Assembly (NCBI RefSeq): GCF_020966635.1
Contig: NZ_JAJKFQ010000002.1
Location: forward strand, 1,178,001-1,242,000
Reading direction: 5' to 3'
From: Stieleria sp. JC731
GTDB taxonomy: Bacteria; Planctomycetota; Planctomycetia; Pirellulales; Pirellulaceae
DNA: 64,000 bases
Within the stretch, counting starts at the first letter, position 1. Every line of letters starts with the position of its first letter. The position numbers were made by a program, and so were the translations under genes. Below the pieces are notes generated by a model, which was not told the origin of the DNA, did no database searches, and saw only the letters and a list, made by a program, of their open reading frames with translations. Shown piece after piece: positions 49,833 through 59,752 of this stretch.

Positions 49833-52800
49833 ATGAGCAAAGAGTCTCACACCGAGCAGTACGAACCCGATCCACAGAAACCGGTCGCTGCGTCTGGACG
49901 CCGAACTGCCAGTCGCACACAAGAGAAATCATCGGCAAAGAAATTCGCCCACTTTCACATCCTTGAAAAGCTAGGCAGCGGTGCCTTCGGGACCGTTTAT
50001 CGAGCTTACGATACGCGTTTGGATCGCAAGGTCGCGATCAAGGTTCCCAGCAAGCGTGTCTTGGATTCTCCGCAACTTCGGCAGCGATTCGAAAGGGAAG
50101 CGCGCGCCGCAGCTGCCGTCCAACATCCGAACATCTGTCCCGTCTTTGAAGTTGGCGAGCACCAAAATGTTCCGTTCTACTCGATGACGTTGCTGCAAGG
50201 TGGTTCTCTGCGTCAGGCAATGGGGCGTCAGTCGGTTTGGACGACACGGCAAGTTCTTGGGCTGATCAAAAAATTGGCCGGCGCGTTGGCGACAGCGCAC
50301 GACTCGGGTCTGATTCATCGGGATCTTAAACCCGAAAACATTCTGATTGATGATCAGGGGCAGCCTGTCATTGCAGATTTCGGGCTAGCGAAACAAACCA
50401 GCGGTAGTACGGACAAGCTAACCGCGACGGGCGTCGTCGTTGGCACGCCAGCGTACATGTCGCCCGAGCAATGGAGCGGTGAAGACCTGAACCCGGCATG
50501 CGATGTATTTAGCCTCGGTGTGATCTTTTACGAGCTGCTTTGTGGGACTCGTCCGTTCGAAGGTGACCAACACCAAGTTTTGGCCAAGGTCGCTTCACAA
50601 GATTGGAATCCCCCAGCCCCGAACGAAGTCCGAAGCGATATCGAAAAGGAAGTTTCCGACTTAGTGATGCGATGCCTTGGCAGGGGACCGAACCAACGCA
50701 TCAAAACGATGAAGGGGCTTCTCGGCGAGCTGCAAAGTGTGACTCGATCGATCTCTTCGGGAGTCAACGCGATTACGGTTCCTTCCACAGATCCACGAAT
50801 TGACAGTCTGATCGAGTCTCTCGCCGGTTTGGGGAAACAGGAACAGTCAAAAGTCGTTCCGCTATCGATGTGGATCGCCGGTTCGGTTTTGACAGCCGCG
50901 ATTGTCTTGATCGGTTTTGTCGTTTTCTTTCAGAGCAGCTACGGGAAAGTTCGGCTGCAGTTAAACATCGATACGACCGATCCGTCAATCGCGGTTTTAA
51001 TCGATGGGCAATCAGTGGACGTCGCTTCGTTGTCGGACGAAATCGAATTGCCTGCCGGTTTTCATGAATTGGTCGTGATGAAAAATGGAGTCACGATCAA
51101 AGAGTATCGGTTTGAAGTCGTCGCGGGCGTCACGACCGTGGAGGAAGTGGACGCCGGACTGCTCTATGCCGAAAGGTCTCCGTTCTACGATCTGGCGACC
51201 CAGTGGTTAAAAGCTGGAGCCGCGTTGGAAGTCAAAACGCCATCGCTAAATCGCGCGTCCGTCAAAACAGCTGATGATCTTCCAAAGGGCGACTTTGAGA
51301 TCACCGGAATCCATTGCCCAGAGTCTTCGGTACTGCCGGATGGTCTATGGTCAACGATCGGCAAGCTAGTTGATTTAGAAGTGCTTCACGTTGATGACGC
51401 AAGCGTTCTAACGAAGGCCGATCAAGCGGCGATAGGCGGCTCGACGTCCCTGAAAGATCTGCGACTGGTTGGGCTTCAGGCCGATGTAACATCATTTGCC
51501 GAGGGCAACATGCTGGGAAACCTCGAGGCTTTGGATTTGCATGATGTGTCGTTCATCGATCCTGAACAAACCGGATCGATTTGGCAGTCACTGACATCGC
51601 TTCGTCGACTAAGTCTTTCCCATTCGAACCTGCGACTGGAGCATCTGCCTCAGGGGACGCTACAGAAACTGGAATCATTGGACGTTAGCAAAACTCCAAC
51701 AACGAATGATGCTGCTGGCTGGCTCGCTGAACGTCCATCATTGACCTCGATCGACCTCTCCGGCTGCAATATCAACGGAGAACTTTTCAGTGCATGGCCA
51801 ACGTTCCATCGGCTTCAGTCACTCGCACTGAATGATTGTGCGATCACGGATCAAGATCTTCAACCGATGTTCGGTCAAGCGGACCCCAAGCAGCTCTTTC
51901 TTACCGGAACCTATTTGACGGATTCCGTGATTATGCGATGCCGCCAGCAATGGCCGGATGCCGAAATCCTCTGGGATGCAAACCAAGCTCGTTCGCTCGA
52001 TCGGGATATCACAAAAGCAGCTTTGGATGTCGGCGGGGTCGTCCAGTGGAGCAGTCAAATCGGTTCGGACCAAACGGTGTCTCTCGATGACGAGTCATTA
52101 GATGAAGACCACCGAATCGCCAAGATCGACCTGGCCAACGCGACGCGTGGCTGGGAAATCATCGATTGGCTTCCCCTGATCGCCCGACTGCCGGAGTTGG
52201 AATCACTATCACTTCGGGGAATCACACTCTTGGATGCCGAAGCCCGCTCACTCGTGATCGCTGGCCAACTCAATGAGCTTGACATAGCTTTAACGGGTAT
52301 CAGTGACCAAGCGGTTTCGCTGTTTCACCAGCAGGGGCAACTGCGATCGTTGGTGATCGATGCATCGATGCTAAGCGAACGTGTCTCAGAGGCCTTTGAC
52401 GGATCAGGCCTGGAGTCATTGACGATTGTCAGTAAGCCGGATCAACCCAGCGTGGCTTTGGATACGTTACGGTCTTTCCAAAGCCTCCGTCGGCTCAGGC
52501 TGGATGGGATCTCGCTGGGGCGTCTTGCCGAATCAAATCCTGACGGGTTGCCGGAGTTGCGAGAACTTGAATGCAACGTCGCTACAGATTCCGATGTGGA
52601 AAGTTTAAAAGGATGGCGATCACTGATCGCGTTGAACCTTTCGAATACCAACGTGACCGATGGATCGGTGGATGCGCTGCAAAGGTTTCGAACGCTTGAA
52701 CTTCTAGACCTATCTGGAACAAAAGTGGAAGGAGCGTCTTTGCTGACGCTTCGGAGATTGCCACTGAAACACCTGAAGCTCAATGGTGTCTCGCTTTCCG

Positions 52801-53966
52801 GCGAAGCGGTGTTGGCGATATCGGATTTACCACATCTGGAAACTTTGTCTCTCCAAGACACCGCTGTCGATAACTTTAGTCTCACTTCACTGACTAAGTT
52901 GCAAGATCTAAAGACTCTGGATGTCGAACGGGCGTGGACCACCGTTTCGGGGCGTCGAAAGTTTCGGGCCGCGTTACCGCAGTGTGAGGTCATCCCGAAT
53001 GACAACGATGTTCAGCTTAATGCGTCCGAGTTAGCAGAGCTGTATCAGTGGATCTTCGAAAAGAACGGAAAGATTGTTTTTCGAATTCCCGATGGCAGCA
53101 CAAAACGAGTGGAACAAGAGGCCGATATCCCACCCGGAAACACCGTCGCGATCGGCTTGGATTTGTCTGCCACGTCGCTAACAGATGCAGATGTCGCTCG
53201 CGTATCCGTGTTGAAAGACTTGTTGGCGCTCAGCATCAGCGGTTCCAGCTGTACCAACCGATCGATGGTGCATTTGCAGGAGCTGCCTCAGCTTCAGTCA
53301 CTGACGCTTGACGAAATCAAATTGGAAGACCGAGGGTTCCGATACTTACTCGGTTGTCCACAGCTGCGTCGACTCCGCATCGAAGACGCCTGGATCACGG
53401 ATAAGTCTGGTGAAGTGCTTCAGTCGTTGGTGAACCTAGAATCGGTGCAGCTCAACAAGACTCGTGTCACGGGCGAGATTCTGTCATCGCTTGCGTCGCT
53501 TCCACGTTTGGAAAAGTTGGACATTAGCTTTCCGGTGCGTGGCTACGGTCAGGCGATCGCAAAGATGCGCAGCTTGGAACAGCTCGTATTGACGAAATGC
53601 AACGACCTTCGCGAGGCAGACTTTAAAGAGATCTCGCGTTTGCGAAACGTACGCATCCTGACAATTCGAGATTGCGCCATCGATGAAAATAACGACGCTT
53701 CATTTGACGACCTGAAACGGGTTTCGAACCTGATGCTTGAAAGTGTGAATTTGTCATCCAGTCAGTTCAAGCGGCTGATCGGCATGGGACAACTTCGCAT
53801 CCTGAGCTTGAAAAACATGGTGTTGGATCGCGATGAATTGATCACGCTGACACGGCTAGACGGTCTGAAGGTATTGAGTCTTAAAGAATTGAATCTAAGC
53901 GACGCCCATGAGCAGGCCTTGCGTCAGTGGTGCAGCAGCAAGCGAGTCACTCTAGTCGTGGATTAG
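49833..53966 (+). CDS. Transmembrane serine/threonine kinase with C-terminal leucine-rich repeats
   Basis: A 1377-residue protein. Kinase: Gly loop LGSGAFGTVYRAYD near 48, VAIKVP Lys near 70, HRDLKPEN at 162, DFGLA at 182 and SPEQ; all catalytic residues are intact. Juxtamembrane sequence to about 345, one helix (WIAGSVLTAAIVLIGFVVFF) at 347-367, then a PEGA-like beta domain (IDTTDPSIAVLIDGQSVDV). About 30 LRRs (LRRLRLDGISLGRL, LIALNLSNTNVTDGSVDAL) fill the rest to the C-terminus. The extracytoplasmic LRRs are probably a ligand or partner-protein sensor. A secreted YTV-repeat protein is encoded 134 bp downstream, possibly in the same transcript. Confidence 0.88.
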   Translation: MSKESHTEQYEPDPQKPVAASGRRTASRTQEKSSAKKFAHFHILEKLGSGAFGTVYRAYDTRLDRKVAIKVPSKRVLDSPQLRQRFEREARAAAAVQHPNICPVFEVGEHQNVPFYSMTLLQGGSLRQAMGRQSVWTTRQVLGLIKKLAGALATAHDSGLIHRDLKPENILIDDQGQPVIADFGLAKQTSGSTDKLTATGVVVGTPAYMSPEQWSGEDLNPACDVFSLGVIFYELLCGTRPFEGDQHQVLAKVASQDWNPPAPNEVRSDIEKEVSDLVMRCLGRGPNQRIKTMKGLLGELQSVTRSISSGVNAITVPSTDPRIDSLIESLAGLGKQEQSKVVPLSMWIAGSVLTAAIVLIGFVVFFQSSYGKVRLQLNIDTTDPSIAVLIDGQSVDVASLSDEIELPAGFHELVVMKNGVTIKEYRFEVVAGVTTVEEVDAGLLYAERSPFYDLATQWLKAGAALEVKTPSLNRASVKTADDLPKGDFEITGIHCPESSVLPDGLWSTIGKLVDLEVLHVDDASVLTKADQAAIGGSTSLKDLRLVGLQADVTSFAEGNMLGNLEALDLHDVSFIDPEQTGSIWQSLTSLRRLSLSHSNLRLEHLPQGTLQKLESLDVSKTPTTNDAAGWLAERPSLTSIDLSGCNINGELFSAWPTFHRLQSLALNDCAITDQDLQPMFGQADPKQLFLTGTYLTDSVIMRCRQQWPDAEILWDANQARSLDRDITKAALDVGGVVQWSSQIGSDQTVSLDDESLDEDHRIAKIDLANATRGWEIIDWLPLIARLPELESLSLRGITLLDAEARSLVIAGQLNELDIALTGISDQAVSLFHQQGQLRSLVIDASMLSERVSEAFDGSGLESLTIVSKPDQPSVALDTLRSFQSLRRLRLDGISLGRLAESNPDGLPELRELECNVATDSDVESLKGWRSLIALNLSNTNVTDGSVDALQRFRTLELLDLSGTKVEGASLLTLRRLPLKHLKLNGVSLSGEAVLAISDLPHLETLSLQDTAVDNFSLTSLTKLQDLKTLDVERAWTTVSGRRKFRAALPQCEVIPNDNDVQLNASELAELYQWIFEKNGKIVFRIPDGSTKRVEQEADIPPGNTVAIGLDLSATSLTDADVARVSVLKDLLALSISGSSCTNRSMVHLQELPQLQSLTLDEIKLEDRGFRYLLGCPQLRRLRIEDAWITDKSGEVLQSLVNLESVQLNKTRVTGEILSSLASLPRLEKLDISFPVRGYGQAIAKMRSLEQLVLTKCNDLREADFKEISRLRNVRILTIRDCAIDENNDASFDDLKRVSNLMLESVNLSSSQFKRLIGMGQLRILSLKNMVLDRDELITLTRLDGLKVLSLKELNLSDAHEQALRQWCSSKRVTLVVD

Positions 53967-54100
53967 GGCCGTGGATTTCAAAATACTTGCACGATCACAC
54001 AATGGGGTTACACTCGTGAGCCACCTGTTTGGCGGGTCTGGTGAGCCCAGTTGGGTATGGAAGATATATCTGTTTCCGAAGTATTTCTCAGAGTTTTAGC

Positions 54101-55969
54101 ATGCGTTGTTTCTACTTCCTGTTGATGATTCTTGTATCGGGGCTGCCGTCTTTCGCTCAAGATGGAGATCGTATTCTCGACGAGGCGGAGGGAGAGCGAA
54201 TCGCCGATGAAGCCGAAGATTTGAAGTTGCTCGAAGAGTTCGCCGAGCTAGAGCAAACCGTCTCGGTCAAATGGAACCCTTCGCAAGCTGAACCGAGCGG
54301 TGAGATCGAAGACGGGTTGCTGATACCGTTCAAGCTGCATGAGGAAGGCGGCTTTTTGGCGGAATGGCCAACGGTTGTGGCATGTACGAGAGAGATGGCT
54401 TACCAGGTACTCGTGCCAGTGGTCATGACCAAAACCAAAACCATCTCGGCAACGTCCATGGTTCCCGAAACCAAGACACGGACCATGAATGTTGTGAAAC
54501 ACAGAACGGAAACCCGTACTAGAACAGTGCCTGTTTCCAAGGTCGTCGACGGCAAGACCATTACAGAAACCATCACGCAAGATTATGCAGTTCAAGTTCC
54601 ATACACGGAGCAAGTTACGCAGGAATATACGGTTTGTGTGCCAGTGACTGAAGAAAAGACTGTTGAGGTCCCATTTGTAAAACTAGCTACTGAATGCCGG
54701 ACGAAAACGGTGAATGGGACTTGTTATCGTTCGCAATTAGTTCATGTCCAGCCGAACGACTTTCCCATCTTTCGTGGTGATCGTCGGCCAGCTGATTGGA
54801 CTGAGTTTGAAGAAGACGTAACCGCTGAAGGCGAGCTTTACGTCGCAGTGTTCCAAACCGAAGATGATTGGATCGCGGATTTTGATACGGTCTTTGATCC
54901 CGAAGCCTATGTGATCATCCTCAGTCAAGTGAGCGAACTTCCTAAGACAATCGAAACGAAAGCTACTGAAGAGTGTTGTTCGCCCAGTGGAATGATTTTT
55001 CCGCTCCCAGCCTTGGCGAAGCGTTCGCAGCAACCGGATCATCAATTCGCATTCAGCCCATACATCGAAATGCAATCCCGACGCCCATTTAACTTGGTGT
55101 CGAAACCGATGTTGCCCTCGCAATGGATGCCCGGGAATTTGCAGTGTAATCCAGTCTGCACTGTGCCTCCTGAACCGGTCGAAGCTATTGACGAAGACGT
55201 TGTCCCTGCTGTCGATAACAACGTCGCAAACAACGCAATTCCCGGTGACGACGGGATCACAGATTGGATCTTTGAAATTCAGTTGACGGAGTCTCATTGG
55301 ACCTCGGTCGAAGGAAGTCCGATGACAGCCTTGCAAGTTGAACACGTCTTGTCCGATGGCGATTCATTTATCGTTTCTCCAAGCAATCCAAAACGATTCG
55401 CATGGCAAGACGTCTTCTTGGCTACGGTGCCGGTTTACTCGTCGACCCCGGGGCCAACCTCGGTCGCCGTCGAAGATCAAGACATTCGTCAGCAGATCGA
55501 GATCTCGATTGCCGCAAATGAAGCTTTGAAACAAGGTGACGCCGAGGCGATCATCGAACTTGTCACCAAGGATGAGGGCTTGGAAAGGCTCGATGCGCAC
55601 TTTTATTGCCAAGCCGCCTACCTGCTTCATCGCCAAGGCCATGAGGGTATGGCACAGGCACTGGTCTTTCAGGCACTCGAAGAAGACGCGGCTCCTTTGA
55701 ACCGGCAGTTGCTGGTCAGAAGCCAAGGGAACTCGCGTCTTTGGCTTGAACATTCGTTGCAAGATTTACCACGTGTAGCTGGGAAAGTATCTGCCGAAAA
55801 TCGCTCCAAGCTTGATCGCATGTCCGAGATCTACGATCAGTTGATGTCGGAACGTGAGATGATGCCGGCTTTAACCGCTTCAACACCTGCGGTTGACATC
55901 AATGCGGCTATCGAAGCACCACTGGCCGTGCCAGTACCTGTGGCCGTGCCAGCACCTCCGGCAGAGTAA
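54101..55969 (+). CDS. Secreted protein with VPYTEQVTQEYTV-type repeats
   Basis: About 622 residues. The ATG at 54101 gives a signal peptide (MRCFYFLLMILVSGLPSFAQ); the frame upstream is noncoding. Residues about 115-215 hold repeated short motifs of Thr/Val/Glu alternation (TKTRTMNV, RTVPVSKVV, YAVQVPYTEQVTQEYTVCVP, TVEVPF), a known feature of planctomycete cell-surface proteins. The later part has no recognised domain; it has two Cys pairs and a Val/Pro-rich tail (VPVPVAVPAPP). Strand direction and spacing suggest co-expression with the LRR kinase. Function unknown. Confidence 0.7.
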   Translation: MRCFYFLLMILVSGLPSFAQDGDRILDEAEGERIADEAEDLKLLEEFAELEQTVSVKWNPSQAEPSGEIEDGLLIPFKLHEEGGFLAEWPTVVACTREMAYQVLVPVVMTKTKTISATSMVPETKTRTMNVVKHRTETRTRTVPVSKVVDGKTITETITQDYAVQVPYTEQVTQEYTVCVPVTEEKTVEVPFVKLATECRTKTVNGTCYRSQLVHVQPNDFPIFRGDRRPADWTEFEEDVTAEGELYVAVFQTEDDWIADFDTVFDPEAYVIILSQVSELPKTIETKATEECCSPSGMIFPLPALAKRSQQPDHQFAFSPYIEMQSRRPFNLVSKPMLPSQWMPGNLQCNPVCTVPPEPVEAIDEDVVPAVDNNVANNAIPGDDGITDWIFEIQLTESHWTSVEGSPMTALQVEHVLSDGDSFIVSPSNPKRFAWQDVFLATVPVYSSTPGPTSVAVEDQDIRQQIEISIAANEALKQGDAEAIIELVTKDEGLERLDAHFYCQAAYLLHRQGHEGMAQALVFQALEEDAAPLNRQLLVRSQGNSRLWLEHSLQDLPRVAGKVSAENRSKLDRMSEIYDQLMSEREMMPALTASTPAVDINAAIEAPLAVPVPVAVPAPPAE

Positions 55970-56021
55970 GCTCCTGCTTCATCGCTATCAAGCAATCGAT
56001 TGCCGATGGATTGGCAGTCGA

Positions 56022-59000
56022 TCAGTGCGATTCCTTTGGCGAGCGATCAACCGGTTTTCTTTCAGCGGCGAGCTGCCAGCAGGCAACGTCACCTTCGGGA
56101 TGGGAGGTGATCAACTTTCCAAGACGTGGAAACTCAAACACAGAAAACACAGGGCAAGTGCTATTTTCAAGTCGACCAATTTCGCGTCCGGTGGATAAGT
56201 CCCAAAAACGAAGTGAGCCATCCGAGAACGCTGCCATTAGTTTTGTGTCGTCGTCGATGAATTGAAGATCCGAGACTCGGTGCATGTAACCATTGAGCAC
56301 TGATTCACTCGAATCGACCAGATTCAAGATGCTGATTCCGTCTTCTTGGACAAGCGCCATCCGTTGACCACAAGCGGAAAAGGTAAGCTCAACAAAGCTG
56401 GTTCCTGACGTTTCAGTGCGTTTCCACAACCGAGCTTCGCCATTCTGCCAACGGAAGAGGTTCTTTTCCGTAAGAATTACCGCGTCCGCCGTTCCTGGAA
56501 ACGACGCAATCTGACGGACGGAATTTTCGCCAAGGTCCTGAACTCTTTGCAAAACGCCTTGATCGAGGTCGTAGACGGCAACCACATTGCCAAAGGCTGC
56601 GACAAGGTTGCTTCCACATCGCACCATTCCAGCGCAGTGTTGGGCCCCATCGGGCGACTCGAATCTTCGCAGTACCGTCCCAGAGCCCGCTTCAATTTCA
56701 ACGATACCGTTTTGGGTCGGAGCATAGATTCGTTGTTCCAAAAGAATGCCGGGGCCAACGATGCTTTCCTTTAGATCGCAAATCTCGTGAATCGCCAAAG
56801 TCTCTACATCCAAGCATACGACCTTTCCGTTACCAAAAGGAAAGTACAGCAGCGTCGGCGCGTTTTCACATTGAAAGGGTTCGTAAATCCAATTCGGGTT
56901 CAAATTCTTGATCGATTGAAGGACCAACGGGGTTTCATTCGGAAACATCCATTGTTCAAGCGTGCCACTTTCAGAGCTGGTTAAAAATGTCAGGTGTCTC
57001 GGCTCGGTGGTGACATCACCAGTGGTGGGCCGGTCTATCAGTTCGATGTCAGTGATCCGTTCGGTACTAGCATTCACAACTCGTGGTGGTGGAAGTTCGC
57101 GATCAAATGGAAGTTCAGATACATCCCATGCGAACACCGTACCTTGGTCGGTACCGGCGACGATTCGATTTCCATCGCTGCTGATATCCACACAACGAAT
57201 CCGTCCGGCCAGGTTTTCTCGGTACGCGATGACCTCACCTTCGGGCCAAGACAGCAAGCTTACATCGTGTGGTGATGCTGTCAGGATATGGCTGGGCTCG
57301 CCTTCGGAATTCGGATATGCCAGTGCGAAATACTCACATCGATAATTCGTATCAATAAAGCGTTCACGACCGGTCGGAATGTCCCAAAGGTAAAGTCGCC
57401 GATGTCCATCCATGGAATCCAATATCCCAAAAAGTTGGTCATCGTTCAGAAAAGCTAGTGACTCATTGCGAGATTCCGAATCCCAGCGTGCACGTGTTTC
57501 CTGCTGGTTAAACACAATAACTTGGCCATAGCGTTCTGCCGATGCGAACCATTTCCCGCTGGGTGAAACTGCAGTCGCTTCGATACTATTGGGCTGACTG
57601 ACTTCGATGTCCTGTTTCGCTCCGTCGGAAAGTGAGACCCGTTGAACACGGTTGGCTTCCGAAGACTGATTGATACCGGTAAGGATTGTCTTCATCGATC
57701 GATCGGCAGCGATCGCGTCTAGCTTTCCACCAACGGCAATAACACCCAGCTCATGTCCATCAAGATCGTGGTGACGAATCGTCCCGTCGTGACCGACCGA
57801 AACGACCGATTTTTGATCTGGCGAGATGAGGAATTCGGTCGCCGCGCCACTGTGTCGTCCGATCAATCGTGATCGATTCATCTGGATCAATTGGTCAAGC
57901 AAACGGAAAGGTGTTCCCAGCTGGCGGGGCGCGCCGGCGACCTTCGCGACACGATTCAATTGATCATTCGCGGCCGTGACATCACGCTCGTTTAATGCGG
58001 CGAACGCGGATTGCATGTCTGACAGATACAGCTCTCGTTGCAATCGTTGTTGGCTTGAATCCAGCAACTGATAGGTCGTTTTTAAGTCTTCGTTCGCCTC
58101 ACTCAGTTCGGCGTTCAGGCGTCCGACAGACCAAGAATGATACGATTGAATCGCAAACGCGGTAACGATAAGAAAAACGATTCCCGACAGTATCAAAGCG
58201 GCTCTGGTCGAGTTTCGCTCGCACCAACGCAAGGCTTTCTGCAAACGTGTTGGCAATGTCGCCCGGATTTGCAGCCCGCTGGCAAAGTCACGGAGGTCTT
58301 TGGAAAGTTCGGCGGCACTTGCGTATCGCTCGCGGGGCTGCAGTGCCATCGCTTTGCAAATGATTGCCTCCAGTTGCACGGGAACGTCCTTCCGGACTTT
58401 GGTCGGTCTAGAGAAACGGCCATCGAGGATGTCTTGCAGCATTTGATGGCGATCGCCTTGAAACGGCTTTTGCAAGGTTACCATTTCAAAGATGCTCGCG
58501 CCTAAGCCATAGACGTCCGACAGGTGTGTAATGTGGTTGCTTCCGCCACTTGCCTGTTCGGGACTCATGTACGCTGGTGTGCCAATCAAGTCGTCCGTCT
58601 GCGTCAACTCGGTTAGCTCTTCTTCGAACGAAGCCAGTCCGAAATCGGTTAACCAAGCCTTACCGTTTACATCTAGCAGGATGTTTGACGGTTTGACATC
58701 GCGATGGATAATTCCGGCCGCATGTGCGGTATGAACCGCGTCTGCAACATCAGCCATTCGTTCGGCGATCAACTGATAAAAGTTGTGATTTTGAAAGCTT
58801 GAGGCGCAGAGACTGGCATCGCTTTCTGAAAGCGGCGTCGTGCCCCAGATGCCTTCAGATGACAAATCTGTTCCAAAGCCTTCGACAGTGATCGTCTCGC
58901 CCGTTGCAACCTCGTCCTCTAGCTGCCATGCGTTGATCACATAATCCAGTGCCACACCGTCGATCATTTGCATCGCCAGAAACGCGACTCCGGATTCAAC

Positions 59001-59453
59001 GCCGGAATCAATCACCGGAACAATGTTGGGGTGTGCCAGCGCTTTTACAGCGCGAGACTCTCGTTGCAGTCGCAGCTGACGCTTTCGAGGGTTGCCCGTC
59101 GACTGACGCACCAGTTTTAGCGCGACAAGCTGTTGGCTTTCGATCTCTCGCGCGACATAGACAATTCCCATTCCCCCACTGGAAAGCAGTCGCAACAATT
59201 CAAAGTTTTTTAGCTGTCGAAATGGGAGCTCCAATCCGAGGGATGCTTCATCACCGGATTGCGATGTTACCGGGGTGGAGGTTCGCCGCATGAGCCGAAC
59301 AGACTGCAAAAAGTCCTCGCGAACCGATTTCGGATACCCCGCAATAAATGTCTCAGGGCTGATGCCGCTCCCGTCTTTGACGCGTCGAAGGTATTCGGCA
59401 ATTAAACCGTCACTCGATTCGTCAGAGCTGTCGTTGCTGCGATGGCGATTCAC
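56022..59453 (-). CDS. Transmembrane serine/threonine kinase with WD40 repeats
   Basis: A 1143-residue protein with a GTG start. The N-terminal helical leader (EYLRRVKDGSGISPETFIAG) is typical for planctomycete kinases. Gly loop LSSGGMGIVYVARE near 90, VALKLV, HRDVKPSNILL with His at 250, DFGLAS and SPEQ indicate an active kinase. An insertion of about 50 residues (ITVEGFGTDLSSEGIWGTTP) precedes HRDVK. A membrane helix lies near 414-434 (ALILSGIVFLIVTAFA). From about 540 there are WD40 repeats (IRHHDLDGHELGVIAVGG, LQFIDDDTKLMAAFSDGSLR), ending close to the stop. The propeller is probably a signal-binding or docking platform. Confidence 0.88.
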   Translation of the reverse strand: MNRHRSNDSSDESSDGLIAEYLRRVKDGSGISPETFIAGYPKSVREDFLQSVRLMRRTSTPVTSQSGDEASLGLELPFRQLKNFELLRLLSSGGMGIVYVAREIESQQLVALKLVRQSTGNPRKRQLRLQRESRAVKALAHPNIVPVIDSGVESGVAFLAMQMIDGVALDYVINAWQLEDEVATGETITVEGFGTDLSSEGIWGTTPLSESDASLCASSFQNHNFYQLIAERMADVADAVHTAHAAGIIHRDVKPSNILLDVNGKAWLTDFGLASFEEELTELTQTDDLIGTPAYMSPEQASGGSNHITHLSDVYGLGASIFEMVTLQKPFQGDRHQMLQDILDGRFSRPTKVRKDVPVQLEAIICKAMALQPRERYASAAELSKDLRDFASGLQIRATLPTRLQKALRWCERNSTRAALILSGIVFLIVTAFAIQSYHSWSVGRLNAELSEANEDLKTTYQLLDSSQQRLQRELYLSDMQSAFAALNERDVTAANDQLNRVAKVAGAPRQLGTPFRLLDQLIQMNRSRLIGRHSGAATEFLISPDQKSVVSVGHDGTIRHHDLDGHELGVIAVGGKLDAIAADRSMKTILTGINQSSEANRVQRVSLSDGAKQDIEVSQPNSIEATAVSPSGKWFASAERYGQVIVFNQQETRARWDSESRNESLAFLNDDQLFGILDSMDGHRRLYLWDIPTGRERFIDTNYRCEYFALAYPNSEGEPSHILTASPHDVSLLSWPEGEVIAYRENLAGRIRCVDISSDGNRIVAGTDQGTVFAWDVSELPFDRELPPPRVVNASTERITDIELIDRPTTGDVTTEPRHLTFLTSSESGTLEQWMFPNETPLVLQSIKNLNPNWIYEPFQCENAPTLLYFPFGNGKVVCLDVETLAIHEICDLKESIVGPGILLEQRIYAPTQNGIVEIEAGSGTVLRRFESPDGAQHCAGMVRCGSNLVAAFGNVVAVYDLDQGVLQRVQDLGENSVRQIASFPGTADAVILTEKNLFRWQNGEARLWKRTETSGTSFVELTFSACGQRMALVQEDGISILNLVDSSESVLNGYMHRVSDLQFIDDDTKLMAAFSDGSLRFWDLSTGREIGRLENSTCPVFSVFEFPRLGKLITSHPEGDVACWQLAAERKPVDRSPKESH

Positions 59454-59752
59454 TTTTTTGCCTTTCCCAACGCCACTCTAATCGGCTCACCGGATCACGC
59501 TGAAGAAACGTACCATCGCTTCGCCCAATTTGTTCGCCAGTGACTGAAGAACTCATCAGTCGCGGAGTTTCGAAAAAGAGTCACAGTGTGGCTTCAGTCA
59601 GAATGCTACTCCCGAGCTTGTAACCTGTGTAGCTCATGATTCCTGTATAGCTCACGAAAAGGGTACGCCAACGGCAAGGCGGTTCGGCGTTTTTGTCCTG
59701 CTTTACGGACAACCAGCAAGAAAAGCACTTGGTCGATTATCGACCAGTGGCA
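59454..59752. other. Intergenic region before the WD40 kinase
   Basis: No gene recognised. It should hold the kinase promoter on the minus strand. A pair of related words (CCTGTGTAGCTCATGA and CCTGTATAGCTCACGA) occurs 20 bp apart near 59625-59660, and the terminator of the M28 gene is at its right end. Confidence 0.45.
59721..59749 (-). terminator. Probable rho-independent terminator of the M28 peptidase gene
   Basis: On the minus strand CACTGGTCGA, loop TAA, TCGACCA and a one-base bulge before GTG form a strong stem, followed by CTTTTC. It starts 4 bp after the stop codon. Confidence 0.75.
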
